64,000 nucleotides of DNA from Thermodesulfovibrio sp. 3907-1M. Its GTDB lineage: Bacteria > Nitrospirota > Thermodesulfovibrionia > Thermodesulfovibrionales > Thermodesulfovibrionaceae. A program made the translations under genes and the position numbers. This document shows positions 8,733-17,829 of the stretch, in pieces (the first letter of the stretch is position 1; every line of letters begins with the position of its first letter). The stretch is taken from the NCBI RefSeq assembly GCF_040450955.1, contig NZ_CP144373.1, forward strand, positions 1,840,486 to 1,904,485. Reading direction: 5' to 3'. The notes under the pieces were generated by a model. It worked only from the letters and a program-made list of their open reading frames with translations. It was not told the origin of the DNA and searched no databases.

Positions 8733-9824
8733 TTATCTGGTAATCTCCTTAAGAAATTGCTTAATTGCGTCAAAAACAGTCTCAACATTAACATTTTCAG
8801 CTTTCCTATCACTTCCCTGTAAAATAGTATGCTTTACTCCCCACGGTCTCCATCTATGTGGGTCTGTAGAGCCCCATATTGTTACAATGGGTTTTTCAAG
8901 TGCTGCTGCTATGTGCATTGTGCCACCATCAAGACAGACAACCAGATTAGCAAGACTCAGGGCAGCAATAAGCTCTCTTAAATGATTTGTTTTGTATGGA
9001 ATAATTTGAGGCACTGCTTTAATAATTAACTCTGCCTTTTCATCGTCTCCGGGATGATAAGGATTTTTTTCACTTCCTGGGGACCACAAAAGCATTATTT
9101 CTGCATTTTTTTGTTTCAAAATAAGTTCTGCAAGGCTTATAAATTTTTCAGCAGACCATCTATTTTCAGGCTTTCTACTGCTTATATGGAAGGCGATTAG
9201 AAGCTCGCCATTCTGAAATGGTATACCTGAAGTAGCTGATAATAGTCTGTCATCCCGAGCGTTAGCGAGGGATCTTCTCCTTTGTAAAAATTCCCGCACT
9301 CTTTGAATCTCAGTGGTTGAAGGGAATACCCTCAATTTATCAGGTAAACCATCAATTCCCAGAGGTGATAGTAGATTAAAAACTCTTTCAACTTCATGCA
9401 TTGGCTTTTCAGCTTCTTTTAAAGACATATTGTAAAACAGGGATTTATTAACATTTTTAGGTGAATATCCGATTCTTATTCTTGCTTGAGTCATATATGT
9501 ATATCTTGCAAGTCTTGGCGAGTATGAACCACAGGCAATTGCCATATCATATTTTTCTTTGCGAATTTTTATGAGAATCTTTGAATTATTCAGCCAGACA
9601 GAAAGCTTATTTTTTTCAGGCACATGCTTGGCTTTTTCATAAATGTAAACTTCATCAATATCTGGATTATTCATTACAACCTCTGCATTATAGCTGTTTA
9701 CAAGAATACCAATTTTTGCATTAGGACAATGCTTTCTTACTGCATGAATTGCAGGCGTTGTGCATATAAGATCACCAATATTATCCCGGCGAATGAAAAG
9801 GATTTTGTTTAGCATTTTAGACAT
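8733..9824 (-). CDS. GT9 heptosyltransferase-type enzyme
   Basis: Member of the ADP-heptose:LPS heptosyltransferase family (WaaC/WaaF/WaaQ fold), 363 residues. N-terminal motif ILFIRRDNIGDLICTTPAI; C-terminal donor site AFHISSRKPENRW and CLDGGTMHIAAALEKP. About 16 residues in the linker between the two domains (about 181-196, QRRRSLANARDDRLLS) are encoded by a palindromic repeat element and match nothing in the third GT9 paralogue. The start may be the ATG at 9824 or the in-frame ATG at 9815; neither has a clear ribosome binding site, and both overlap the upstream GT4 gene. Which heptose is added is not known. Confidence 0.9.
   Translation of the reverse strand: MSKMLNKILFIRRDNIGDLICTTPAIHAVRKHCPNAKIGILVNSYNAEVVMNNPDIDEVYIYEKAKHVPEKNKLSVWLNNSKILIKIRKEKYDMAIACGSYSPRLARYTYMTQARIRIGYSPKNVNKSLFYNMSLKEAEKPMHEVERVFNLLSPLGIDGLPDKLRVFPSTTEIQRVREFLQRRRSLANARDDRLLSATSGIPFQNGELLIAFHISSRKPENRWSAEKFISLAELILKQKNAEIMLLWSPGSEKNPYHPGDDEKAELIIKAVPQIIPYKTNHLRELIAALSLANLVVCLDGGTMHIAAALEKPIVTIWGSTDPHRWRPWGVKHTILQGSDRKAENVNVETVFDAIKQFLKEITR
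9249..9280 (+). repeat. Palindromic repeat copy inside a GT9 gene
   Basis: GTCATCCCGAG, a GC-rich centre (CGTTAGCG) and AGGGATCTTCTCC. This is a slightly diverged copy of the dispersed element seen at 16.2, 23.1, 29.6 and 51.4 kb. It lies in frame within the GT9 coding sequence, on the opposite strand to the gene. Confidence 0.75.
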
Positions 9825-10966
9825 TTAAGACATATTTCAAGAATTTTCTCAGCCCTCTTTTCGTATGTATAATGTTTAGCAATTTTTTTTGCATTGTAAC
9901 TTAATTTTTCTGCTAAACTTTTTGAATCTGAAATTTTTTTTATTGCATCCGCCAGAGATTTAGGATTCCCAGCTTCAAAAAATATAGTAGTTTCATTATT
10001 TTGTAGTATTTCTTTAAAAACTGGTAAATCAGAAGCTACAATCGGGATTCCTGCAGCCATATACTCAAATAATTTTAAAGGCGATGAAAACTCTGACGGT
10101 CCTTCTGCTAAGTTAGGTAACACAGCAATTTTAGCTTTAGAAAGATATTCAGGTATAAGAGAGTGAGGGATATCTCCTGTAAAAATTACTCTATTATCTA
10201 TGTTTTCTTCCATAGCAAGCTCTTTTAATTCATTTAATCTATCCCCTCCTCCAATTATCACTAATTTTTCATCTTGAAGATATTTCATGGCAGAAATTAA
10301 AACATCTACTCCTTTCCATTTATATAAACTTCCTGTATAACATATATAGGAATTTTCATGATTTCTCTCTGTTTCAAACCATTCATTTCTAACAGCATCG
10401 TGTACCACTGAAATTTTTTTCTCATCAATTTTAAAATTATCTATCAGGAATTCTTTAAGTTTGAAAGATATGCATATTAGAGCATCCATGTTTTTGTAAA
10501 CCTCTATTTCAGTTTGCTTTAATTTGTTCTGTTTTTTTTTGTTTAAAGTATTTAAATGAAATATTTCATGAACCTCAAAAATCATAGGGATTTTGAAAAA
10601 TCTTTTAAAATTCAGCAAAAAACTGGCAAGTTTAACATGTCTTAAAAATACTAAGGATTTTTGCTTTTTTGCTCTATTTGATAAAAATTTCAAAAAAAAT
10701 AAATAAAATAATCCATTCCACGAAATCTTTAAATATTTCGCCTTTTCTCTTCTTAATACAGGTAGATTTATAATTTTAAAAGTCTCACAGGACTCTATAT
10801 CATAAAATTGATATAAATCTCTCATGGAATATCCACTCTTAATTCCCGTTACCAGAGTAATATTTAGTCCTTTTTTGGCAAGAGCATAACAGGTATTGAT
10901 TATCTGAATAAATCTTGCTCTACTGTCTGGAAATACTTCTGGAACAGGATATATAACTTCAATCAT
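9809..10966 (-). CDS. GT4-family glycosyltransferase
   Basis: GT-B glycosyltransferase of the polysaccharide cluster, 385 residues. It begins MIEVIYPVPEVFPDSRARFIQ. The donor domain (about 195-365) has ICYTGSLYKWKGVDVLI, IIGGGD and the GT4 signature PSEFSSPLKLFEYMAAGIPIVASD. No membrane helix or signal peptide. The ATG overlaps the upstream polymerase/ligase gene by 4 bp. The C-terminus has three Cys in eight residues (CLKCLKC), which is unusual but of unknown meaning. Substrates cannot be assigned. Confidence 0.88.
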   Translation of the reverse strand: MIEVIYPVPEVFPDSRARFIQIINTCYALAKKGLNITLVTGIKSGYSMRDLYQFYDIESCETFKIINLPVLRREKAKYLKISWNGLFYLFFLKFLSNRAKKQKSLVFLRHVKLASFLLNFKRFFKIPMIFEVHEIFHLNTLNKKKQNKLKQTEIEVYKNMDALICISFKLKEFLIDNFKIDEKKISVVHDAVRNEWFETERNHENSYICYTGSLYKWKGVDVLISAMKYLQDEKLVIIGGGDRLNELKELAMEENIDNRVIFTGDIPHSLIPEYLSKAKIAVLPNLAEGPSEFSSPLKLFEYMAAGIPIVASDLPVFKEILQNNETTIFFEAGNPKSLADAIKKISDSKSLAEKLSYNAKKIAKHYTYEKRAEKILEICLKCLKC

Positions 10967-12189
10967 TTTTTTATTTTCTCCACAAAATTAACATAAGCTC
11001 CAATTAATGGAATTATCAATATCAATTGAATAAATCTTGTATCTTCTACTATTCCGTGAACAAGCAATATTGTTAAAACAGATATTAATGACAGACTAAA
11101 AAGTTTCATTGATAAAATTTGTTCAGTTGTCAAATTTGCTATGAAATATTTAAAAGAAAAATATATCAACAATAAAAATATGCTAATACCGAGTATGCCT
11201 TGCTTATATAGAATAGAAAGATAGACATTATGAGGTGAATAAAGTTCTTCAGGTTCTTTACCGAACTTATTCAGGTACCATTTTTTGAAATCTTCAAGAT
11301 ATGTCATTCGTCCAAGTCCATTGCCAAATATCTTATTAATAAGAGAAAGATTATAATATGAATCTATTGCTGCTGGCCAGACCATTTCTTTTCTTAAAGA
11401 AGTATATCCTTCCAAAAGCTCTTTAAAATTTCCCTTTACATAAGGAGGCGATATTACTGTAAGTAAAATTACTATTACTACAATGATTCCACTTATTATA
11501 GGTAAAATTTTAATAAATTTCTTTTTAGTAATCAGCAGGTAACCAATTAACCAAATAAATAAGCTTAAGCTAACACTTATCCAACCACCTCTACTTCCAG
11601 TAAGAATAATTGCTATTATTCCTAATAATAAAATAACGAAGCCTATAACTTTCAAAAGCTTTGTTTTTTGAGTAGTAATGAAAAACGGAATAAAAGGTAA
11701 GAAAAATTCTAATGGAACTATATATTTTCTCACAAATTTTCCATAATTATAGGAGTTTGGTAGAACTTTGGTGTAAAAGTCGTAAAATGTAAAAATTGTG
11801 AATAGAACACTAAGAAAAACGAATAATCTACTCAATTTTTCAAGTTTTTGTTGAGTTTGGAAAACATAAGAAATACTTAGGTATACTAAAAAAAGTTTGA
11901 GATATGTTCTTTGAAACCATTTTAAAGAGTATAATGGGTCAGGGGCAAAAATTGAGGAAATGATTCCAGACAAACATAAAAAAATCGTTAAAATAGAAAT
12001 AATATTTTTAAAATTTAATGGATTTTCTTTTAGAAAAATAGCTCTTACAAAAATAAGAAGTGGAGGAATATAAATTCCGATTGCCCGTAGTGTTTCTCCC
12101 TTGTCCATAAATAAAAAAAGTATTAAAAGATATGTTCCATATTCAGTTAATAAAAGTAATTTATTTGATAATTGTAAGTTTTTATTCAT
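10963..12189 (-). CDS. O-antigen polymerase/ligase membrane protein
   Basis: Polytopic inner-membrane protein, 408 residues, with about ten to eleven hydrophobic segments. It contains the Wzy_C/WaaL family core: GSRGGW before a run of membrane helices, and a large periplasmic loop ending in SPHNVYLSILYKQG with a conserved His. Such proteins either polymerise O-units (Wzy) or join O-antigen to lipid A-core (WaaL), and the two cannot be told apart from this sequence. It is coupled by 4-bp overlaps to GT4 genes on both sides. The first ATG is kept; there is no strong ribosome binding site. Confidence 0.85.
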   Translation of the reverse strand: MNKNLQLSNKLLLLTEYGTYLLILFLFMDKGETLRAIGIYIPPLLIFVRAIFLKENPLNFKNIISILTIFLCLSGIISSIFAPDPLYSLKWFQRTYLKLFLVYLSISYVFQTQQKLEKLSRLFVFLSVLFTIFTFYDFYTKVLPNSYNYGKFVRKYIVPLEFFLPFIPFFITTQKTKLLKVIGFVILLLGIIAIILTGSRGGWISVSLSLFIWLIGYLLITKKKFIKILPIISGIIVVIVILLTVISPPYVKGNFKELLEGYTSLRKEMVWPAAIDSYYNLSLINKIFGNGLGRMTYLEDFKKWYLNKFGKEPEELYSPHNVYLSILYKQGILGISIFLLLIYFSFKYFIANLTTEQILSMKLFSLSLISVLTILLVHGIVEDTRFIQLILIIPLIGAYVNFVEKIKK

Positions 12190-13337
12190 TTTTCTAATAT
12201 TTCGTTATAAAATATTTCCAATTCTTCAGAAATATAAAGCCAATCAAATTTTTCCGCTGTTTTTCTCGCTTCTTTACTAATTTTTTGATGTAGTTGTTTA
12301 TCTATCATTAAGGTTTTAACAAGTTCGGCTCCATTATTGAGTAAGTTATCCTCTTTTAAAAAAAATCCATTTATCCCATGATAAATATATTCTTTTAATC
12401 CTCCTCGGGCTCTTGTTATAACAGGAAGTCCTGTTGCCATGGCTTCTAAAGCCACCATACCGAATGGTTCATTAAATTCAGATGGTATAAGTACTACATC
12501 GCCTATTAAATAAATTTGGTGAATTTTAGATGGTGGGAAAACATCTGTAAAAGTTATTTTATTGTTTAGCTTTCTGGAAAGTTCAAATATTTTTTTGGCG
12601 TAATCAAATCTATCTCCTCTTTTTGCAATTTCTCCAACTACAACAAATTTAATATTTTCAAATTCCTTTAAATTGATCGCTACTTTAACGAAATGTTCTA
12701 CTCCTTTTTCTGGTGAGATTCTGCCAACAAATAAAACTACAAATTCATTTTCATTAATTTTAAATCTTCTTCTGATAGTTTTTCTTAACTCAGCAAGCTC
12801 CCAATAAGGAGAGAATTTTTGAGAATCAACTCCATTGTATATACATTTAAACTGTTTAGCTTTAATTTTTTCATTGTTTTTATAAATATTGACAATATAA
12901 TTACTGCATCCGATGAAAGCATCTACTTCTAAGGGAGTACTTATGGAAATTTCATTATGAAAATGTAAAATCTTTTTTATTTTCGTGTCTAACTCTTTAA
13001 TGATAGGAAAAAACCACTTTACAGTATTATGTACATGAATTATATCTGGCTTTACTTCGTTTATAATTTTTAGTATTCTTTTTGGATATGATAAAGGATC
13101 AAGTTTTGTCATTTTTTGAAAAAATCTTTTATAAAGTTTACCAAAATTAATTCTGTAAAAATAAATATTATCTTTATATTGTCTTTCAGCATAAAATGGA
13201 TTACCTATGGAAACAATATGAGGTTCAAAATTGATCAATCTTTTTGCTGTTTCAAACATCCATGTTTCCACAGCTGCTCCTTTAAGAGGAGGATTAGGAT
13301 GAACAGGTCCGGCAAAAATTAAAACTTTTTTAGGCAT
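12186..13337 (-). CDS. GT4-family glycosyltransferase
   Basis: GT-B glycosyltransferase, 383 residues. The N-terminus reads VLIFAGPVHPNPPLKGAAVE, with the small-residue loop of GT4 enzymes. The donor half has VVLFVGRISPEKGVEHFV and the E-x7-E motif NEPFGMVALEAMATGLPVI followed by RGGLKEYI. Soluble. It overlaps its upstream neighbour by 8 bp and the polymerase/ligase gene by 4 bp. Sugar specificity is unknown. Confidence 0.9.
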   Translation of the reverse strand: MPKKVLIFAGPVHPNPPLKGAAVETWMFETAKRLINFEPHIVSIGNPFYAERQYKDNIYFYRINFGKLYKRFFQKMTKLDPLSYPKRILKIINEVKPDIIHVHNTVKWFFPIIKELDTKIKKILHFHNEISISTPLEVDAFIGCSNYIVNIYKNNEKIKAKQFKCIYNGVDSQKFSPYWELAELRKTIRRRFKINENEFVVLFVGRISPEKGVEHFVKVAINLKEFENIKFVVVGEIAKRGDRFDYAKKIFELSRKLNNKITFTDVFPPSKIHQIYLIGDVVLIPSEFNEPFGMVALEAMATGLPVITRARGGLKEYIYHGINGFFLKEDNLLNNGAELVKTLMIDKQLHQKISKEARKTAEKFDWLYISEELEIFYNEILEK

Positions 13338-14427
13338 AAAGATGTCTCCAAAATTTTTTTATTACTATATCCCAGCTAAAATTCTGTACTACTCTCTGTC
13401 TACCTTTAGAACCTAATTCAATCCTGAGATTTTCATTGTTAATCAAAAGTTTTATTTTATCTAAAATCGCATTTTTATCACAAGGTGGCACTAAAAAACC
13501 AGTATCTCCTATTACTTCGGGAATTCCTCCTACAGTTGTTGATATTACAGGAATCCCACATGCCATAGCCTCTGCAATAGATATCCCAAATGTTTCATCT
13601 GCTACGCTCGGAAATATTGCAATATCTGCTATTGAATAATATCTTGGGAGTTCAAAATTGCTTTTATTCCCTAAAAAAATAACTTTATTATTAATTTTGA
13701 GACTATTTACCAATCTTTCAAGATTTTTTCTATATTCTCCTTCTCCAATTATTAAATATTTTACATTATATCCTTCTTTAATGGCTTTATTTACAGCTTT
13801 AATGCTGTATTGAATACCTTTCCAACCTACAAGTCTGCAAACACTTATTATAACTTTTTCATTTTTTATTCCAAGAGAATTTTTTATTTCTAAATCGGGC
13901 TGAAGAGGTTTAAAAACTTGTGTATCAATTCCATTTGGGAGCACTACAGGCTTAATATTACAATATTTTTCTATTTGAGAAGCATTAAAATTGCTACAGG
14001 AGAAAAAATAATCTAATTTTTTAACAAAATAACCATATCCTGGGTAAAACTCTGTTCCTCCAGAGAAAAATATTATTTTGCACTTATTCATCTTTTTAAT
14101 AAATAAAGCGACAGGTAAATCATAGGGCTTAAAAATACAGAAAAAATCATATCTATTCTTTTTTAAAGTCGGCAATGCGGCATAAGCAAAAGACAGTCTT
14201 TCCATGAATTTTCTAAATCTTGAACCAAAATCAGGGAATTTTTTTCTTGGTATAAAAGGAAAAGTTAAAAAATTTAGATTATCAGGCAGTTCAATATTTA
14301 TTGGGAAACCACCACAAACAGTCACATCCCATCCTGAAATTGCAAGATTTTTTGCTAAGCCTAAACAAAAGCTTTCTATTCCTCCATGTTTTATGGTAGT
14401 TGTGACATTATAAAAAAGTATTTTCAT
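13330..14427 (-). CDS. GT4-family glycosyltransferase
   Basis: GT-B glycosyltransferase, 365 residues from the ATG at 14427. That start is preferred because it forms an ATGA overlap with the upstream GT9 stop and begins MKILFYNVTTTIKHGGIE, the usual GT4 opening. A 19-residue upstream extension of the frame lies inside the GT9 gene and looks like read-through. The donor domain has ISVCRLVGWKGIQYSI and the E-x7-E motif DETFGISIAEAMACGIPVIS, then VGGIPEVIG. Soluble; substrates unknown. Confidence 0.9.
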   Translation of the reverse strand: MKILFYNVTTTIKHGGIESFCLGLAKNLAISGWDVTVCGGFPINIELPDNLNFLTFPFIPRKKFPDFGSRFRKFMERLSFAYAALPTLKKNRYDFFCIFKPYDLPVALFIKKMNKCKIIFFSGGTEFYPGYGYFVKKLDYFFSCSNFNASQIEKYCNIKPVVLPNGIDTQVFKPLQPDLEIKNSLGIKNEKVIISVCRLVGWKGIQYSIKAVNKAIKEGYNVKYLIIGEGEYRKNLERLVNSLKINNKVIFLGNKSNFELPRYYSIADIAIFPSVADETFGISIAEAMACGIPVISTTVGGIPEVIGDTGFLVPPCDKNAILDKIKLLINNENLRIELGSKGRQRVVQNFSWDIVIKKFWRHLYA

Positions 14428-15536
14428 GATAACATCTCTTGAGCAGATGTTAAAACTTCTTCTACTTTTATAAGATTCATACAATATGGATTTTTACACT
14501 TTTTTGTAATGCAGGGATTACATGGTCTATGTTTTTCTATTACTTTATGAAGATGGAAGTCCTGTAAGGGACCAACTCCCCAAGCATAGGTTGGACAAAA
14601 TAAAGATAATGTTTTGGTCTTAAGAGCAATAGCTATATGCATTGTGCCTGTATCATTTGTTATCAATAAATGAGTTTTTTCTATTAAAGCTCTCAATTCT
14701 CTCAATGATAATTTGCCTGCTAAGGAAATAGCATTTTCTCCTATTTTTTTTGCAATACTTTCACAGAGTTTTTTTTCTTCTTTTGAGCCTAAGATCAAAA
14801 TTACAACATTTTTATTGTTATCAATAAGTTTTTTACCTAATTGTATGAAATTTTCTTTTGGCCACATTTTAAATTTGGTAGCTGCCGCTACCTGGAAACA
14901 CACTATTTTTCTGCCATTTCTTATTTTTATGTTTTTTAGTAATTTTTTAATTTTCTCTCTGTCTTCTTCATCTACTAAAAGAACCATTTCTTTGTTATTA
15001 ATCTGACAATCAATAAAAGATGCTGCCTTAAGCCTTACATCTATTCCATGATGTTTCCATGGGTCATCAAATCCGTTTGTTTTATTACTGAGTAAAAAGC
15101 CAAAATCTTTGGGGATTGGCACTTTTACAATAAATCTTGCACCGCCGAGGTATGCCATTGGAGTTGCCTGTGGTTCATTTCCGTGAAGGATTAACGCTAC
15201 ATCAAACTTGTGTTTACGGAACTCCCTGATTGTTTTAAAAAATTTTTTCCATCCACCGTAATAAGGAATAATTCCATCAATATGGGGATTGTTTTCAAAA
15301 AGCTCCATATTTTTCACATTAAAATGAGCGATTATTTTTGCATCAGGATATCTTTCTCTTACTGCTCTTATTGCAGGCGTTGCCATGAGAGTATCTCCAA
15401 TTGCAGTTGAAGACACAACAAGTATATTTTTAACCTCATCGGGATTAAAATATTTTAAATCTGTTTGTCTTTTATCAAATTTTTTAATTATTTTTAATGC
15501 TATATAAAGCAAATTTTCCCTTATCTTCAACCTCAT
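14424..15536 (-). CDS. GT9 heptosyltransferase-type enzyme
   Basis: ADP-heptose:LPS heptosyltransferase family, 370 residues. Motifs: ILVVSSTAIGDTLMATPAIRAV, then CFQVAAATKFKMWP, and LLITNDTGTMHIAIALKTKT. The C-terminus has a Cys cluster (PCNPCITKKCKNPYC), common in this family. Unlike the two paralogues at 8.7 and 15.6 kb, it has no repeat-derived insert between the two GT-B domains. It begins about 40 residues later than the ATG because of a short basic N-terminal helix. A TGATATAAT box 12 nt before the start suggests an internal promoter. Confidence 0.9.
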   Translation of the reverse strand: MRLKIRENLLYIALKIIKKFDKRQTDLKYFNPDEVKNILVVSSTAIGDTLMATPAIRAVRERYPDAKIIAHFNVKNMELFENNPHIDGIIPYYGGWKKFFKTIREFRKHKFDVALILHGNEPQATPMAYLGGARFIVKVPIPKDFGFLLSNKTNGFDDPWKHHGIDVRLKAASFIDCQINNKEMVLLVDEEDREKIKKLLKNIKIRNGRKIVCFQVAAATKFKMWPKENFIQLGKKLIDNNKNVVILILGSKEEKKLCESIAKKIGENAISLAGKLSLRELRALIEKTHLLITNDTGTMHIAIALKTKTLSLFCPTYAWGVGPLQDFHLHKVIEKHRPCNPCITKKCKNPYCMNLIKVEEVLTSAQEMLS

Positions 15537-15548
15537 CTATATCCTTGA

Positions 15549-15557
15549 ATTATATCA
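15549..15557 (-). promoter_or_regulatory. Internal promoter (extended -10) in the LPS cluster
   Basis: TGATATAAT on the minus strand, in the 32-bp gap between two GT9 genes and 12 nt before the ATG at 15536. AAGGA lies between the box and the ATG and could act as a weak ribosome binding site. Confidence 0.4.
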
Positions 15558-15568
15558 CATCTCTGTTG

Positions 15569-16750
15569 TTATTGAATATTTCCACTCAATACTGTTTTTA
15601 AAATCTCAATCACTTCATCAGGTTTTATGTCAAAGAGGCATTTGCTTATTTTTGAGCCTCCGCAGCCATCCTGTCCGCAGGGAATGCAACTCCAGTTTCT
15701 CTGGATTACTATGTTTTTGCCGAATCTTTGAATGCCATTTTTTTGTGAATAGGGATTTTCAACTGCTTCATTATCCCATGGACCCCAATGGAATGCTCCA
15801 CTTGGACCAAAAAGTGCTACAACAGGTTTCCCTAAGGCTGCTGCTATGTGCATTGGTGCTGTGTCTATGCCAAAGTATATGTCACAGAGGGCTGCTACTG
15901 CTATGAGTTGTCTAAGTGTTAGTTTTCCTGCAAGATTGATTATAGAAGAACCATCCTGAGAGTAGCCGAAAGGCTCATAATGGCAGGAGGGAATATATGA
16001 AAGAATTGACTCTATTTTTTTAAGTTCCCTTTCATCTGCCGATGAAGTAAGAACAACTCTGTGTCCATTGGAAATCAGCCATTTTATAACTTCTGCCATG
16101 TATTCGTCCTTCCAGCATTTAAAAAGCCATCGGGATGTAGGATGAATATGGATAATTTTTTTATTAGAGGAGGGGATTCCTCGCATTTGCTCGGAATGAC
16201 ATAAATGAGGCTCGGAATGACGAGGAAAAATCAGGTTTTTTGCCAAAGTTTTTTCATCTTCTGTAACATTGAGAAATAATTCAGGCTTTCCGATTTTTAA
16301 TCCTATTTTTTCAAGAACTTCAAGATTTTGAAGCAATGTATGTTTATGCCCGTTTATTTCAAAAATTCTGGTATAAAGATGTTTTTTCCCAAAAAATCCT
16401 TTTGATTTTATGCCAATTCTTGTTTTAGCTCCTGAAAAATAGGATATTACCGCTGCTCTGTCTCCTCCTGTAAGGTCTATGGTGGTATCAAACCCAATCT
16501 TTTTTATATTCCTTAGAAATCGAATCTCATCAATATATCTTTTAAAAGCAGGTAATTTTTTTATTTCCCTGTCATAGGTGATAATCTGGTCAATGTAAGG
16601 ATTTTTCTCAAGAACAGCCTCTGTGCCTTTGTTTACCAGTGCAGCAATAAAGGAATTCGGAAGATTTTCTTTTAAAGTCTTGAAAACAGGTGTTGTAAGT
16701 AAAACATCTCCTATATGACGAAGCTTTATGACAAGAAATTTTTTATACAC
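15569..16750 (-). CDS. GT9 heptosyltransferase-type enzyme
   Basis: ADP-heptose:LPS heptosyltransferase family, 393 residues, the longest of the three here. It opens FLVIKLRHIGDVLLTTPVF; the donor site has IHIHPTSRWLFKCW and FGIDTAPMHIAAALGKPVV; it ends with a Cys-rich segment (CIPCGQDGCGGSKISKC). The extra length comes from two repeat-derived inserts. One is at about residues 176-197 (RHSEPHLCHSEQMRGIPSS) in the interdomain linker. The other is PSCHYEPFGYSQDGSS in the C-terminal domain, just before INLAGKLTLRQL. Both are in frame and free of stops. It overlaps the WaaG-like gene by 25 bp. Confidence 0.9.
   Translation of the reverse strand: MYKKFLVIKLRHIGDVLLTTPVFKTLKENLPNSFIAALVNKGTEAVLEKNPYIDQIITYDREIKKLPAFKRYIDEIRFLRNIKKIGFDTTIDLTGGDRAAVISYFSGAKTRIGIKSKGFFGKKHLYTRIFEINGHKHTLLQNLEVLEKIGLKIGKPELFLNVTEDEKTLAKNLIFPRHSEPHLCHSEQMRGIPSSNKKIIHIHPTSRWLFKCWKDEYMAEVIKWLISNGHRVVLTSSADERELKKIESILSYIPSCHYEPFGYSQDGSSIINLAGKLTLRQLIAVAALCDIYFGIDTAPMHIAAALGKPVVALFGPSGAFHWGPWDNEAVENPYSQKNGIQRFGKNIVIQRNWSCIPCGQDGCGGSKISKCLFDIKPDEVIEILKTVLSGNIQ
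15951..15983. repeat. Second-type palindromic repeat inside a GT9 gene
   Basis: An imperfect inverted repeat: CCAT...ATGG at the ends and AGCC-GAAA-GGCT in the middle. The CCATCCTGAG...GTAGCC text resembles another common class of bacterial dispersed repeat. It is translated in frame as the HYEPFGYSQDG part of the GT9 protein. Only this one copy is recognised in the window. Confidence 0.4.
16167..16221 (-). repeat. Palindromic repeat inside a GT9 gene
   Basis: One full copy (16167-16200), with arms GGATTCCTCG and CGGAATGAC around a GCATTTGC centre, plus an extra right arm GCTCGGAATGAC (to 16221). It lies in frame in the GT9 coding sequence and is read as the HSE-containing insert in the interdomain linker. 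Confidence 0.8.
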
Positions 16751-17829
16751 TCCATGAACTCCTCTACAGCTCTTTGAATTGTAAAATGTTCTGCTTTTTT
16801 CCTTGCAAACTCTCCCATTTTTTCAGTACTCTCCATGGCAGTATTTATCTTATCTGCAAGCTCCTCATGGGCAAAGGGATTTTTTATGGTAAAGCCCTCT
16901 TTTCCTTCTTCAATTAATTCTGCTACACCATTGTTTGTGGTTGTAATTACTGGAATTCCCGATGCCATTGCTTCAAGTGCTGCATTGCTGAAGGGATCAT
17001 AGATTGTTGGAAGAACAAACAGGTTCGCAATGGCATAAAAATTTTCAATCTCTTTTCTTGTGCCCATAAAAAATACTTTATTTTCAATACCAAGATTTTT
17101 AGATATCTTCATGTATTTTTTTATATCTCCTTTACCTATAACAAGAAGCAGATAAGGTTTGTGCTTCAAAATTGCCATTGCTTTAAGAAGAGTAAAAAGT
17201 CCCTTTCTTTTAAATCCTGAACCAACGAAAAGAATAATTTTTCTGTCCTCTGGCAAATTAAGTGCTTGCCTTAATTGACTATTTTTTTTTCTGTTTTTCG
17301 GTGAGAATTTCTCAGTATCAACGCCATTGTAAATTGCCTTTATTTTTGAAGAAGGGATTCCATAATAATTGATTATTTCATTTTTTACCATATGTGAGTT
17401 TGCAATAATTAATGGAGTTTTTTCAAAGATTTCCCTTTCAAGCCGTAGATAGTATCTATGAAGTGGATTCAGTTTAAATGATAGTTTTTTTATTTCAGAT
17501 TCAAAGGAAGAACGTAATTCAAGCCATCTTCTGTGGCATCCTTCTCCAGCTCTGTAAATATGTTGATTTGTGGTCCTCTCAAAGCTAATAACGCAGTCAA
17601 ACTCTTTAAGATTAATTTTAAGATTTCGGTTGAAGCTATAAGCCCTCAAAAATGATCCTAAAGGCAAAATTGGAATTTTATGAAATATTACTTCTTCATG
17701 TTTTAACCATTTGTTTGCAAATATATGAATTTCCCATTCTTTGTTTTTCAAAGCTTCTATGAGGGTGGAAAGATATCTTTCTGCACCACCATGATATGAG
17801 AAATTTCTTTTTACGAAAGCAATTTTCAT
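16726..17829 (-). CDS. waaG: WaaG-like LPS core glucosyltransferase
   Basis: GT4 enzyme, 367 residues, most like the UDP-glucose:(heptosyl)LPS alpha-1,3-glucosyltransferase WaaG. The supporting text is FVKRNFSYHGGAERYL at the start and IYRAGEGCHRRWLELR near residue 95, which is characteristic of WaaG. IIANSHMVKNEI and AIYNGVDTEKFSP follow. The donor motif is YDPFSNAALEAMASGIPVI, with Asp in place of the first Glu of E-x7-E as in WaaG. It acts on the cytoplasmic face, adding the first outer-core hexose to the heptose region, which fits the three GT9 genes nearby. Its start overlaps the deacetylase stop by one base. Confidence 0.8.
   Translation of the reverse strand: MKIAFVKRNFSYHGGAERYLSTLIEALKNKEWEIHIFANKWLKHEEVIFHKIPILPLGSFLRAYSFNRNLKINLKEFDCVISFERTTNQHIYRAGEGCHRRWLELRSSFESEIKKLSFKLNPLHRYYLRLEREIFEKTPLIIANSHMVKNEIINYYGIPSSKIKAIYNGVDTEKFSPKNRKKNSQLRQALNLPEDRKIILFVGSGFKRKGLFTLLKAMAILKHKPYLLLVIGKGDIKKYMKISKNLGIENKVFFMGTRKEIENFYAIANLFVLPTIYDPFSNAALEAMASGIPVITTTNNGVAELIEEGKEGFTIKNPFAHEELADKINTAMESTEKMGEFARKKAEHFTIQRAVEEFMECIKNFLS

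Noticed and set aside
14428-14484. Longer N-terminus for the GT4 gene at 13330
   Set aside because: The extra residues lie inside the GT9 gene; the ATGA overlap at 14427 and the conserved GT4 opening support the shorter start.
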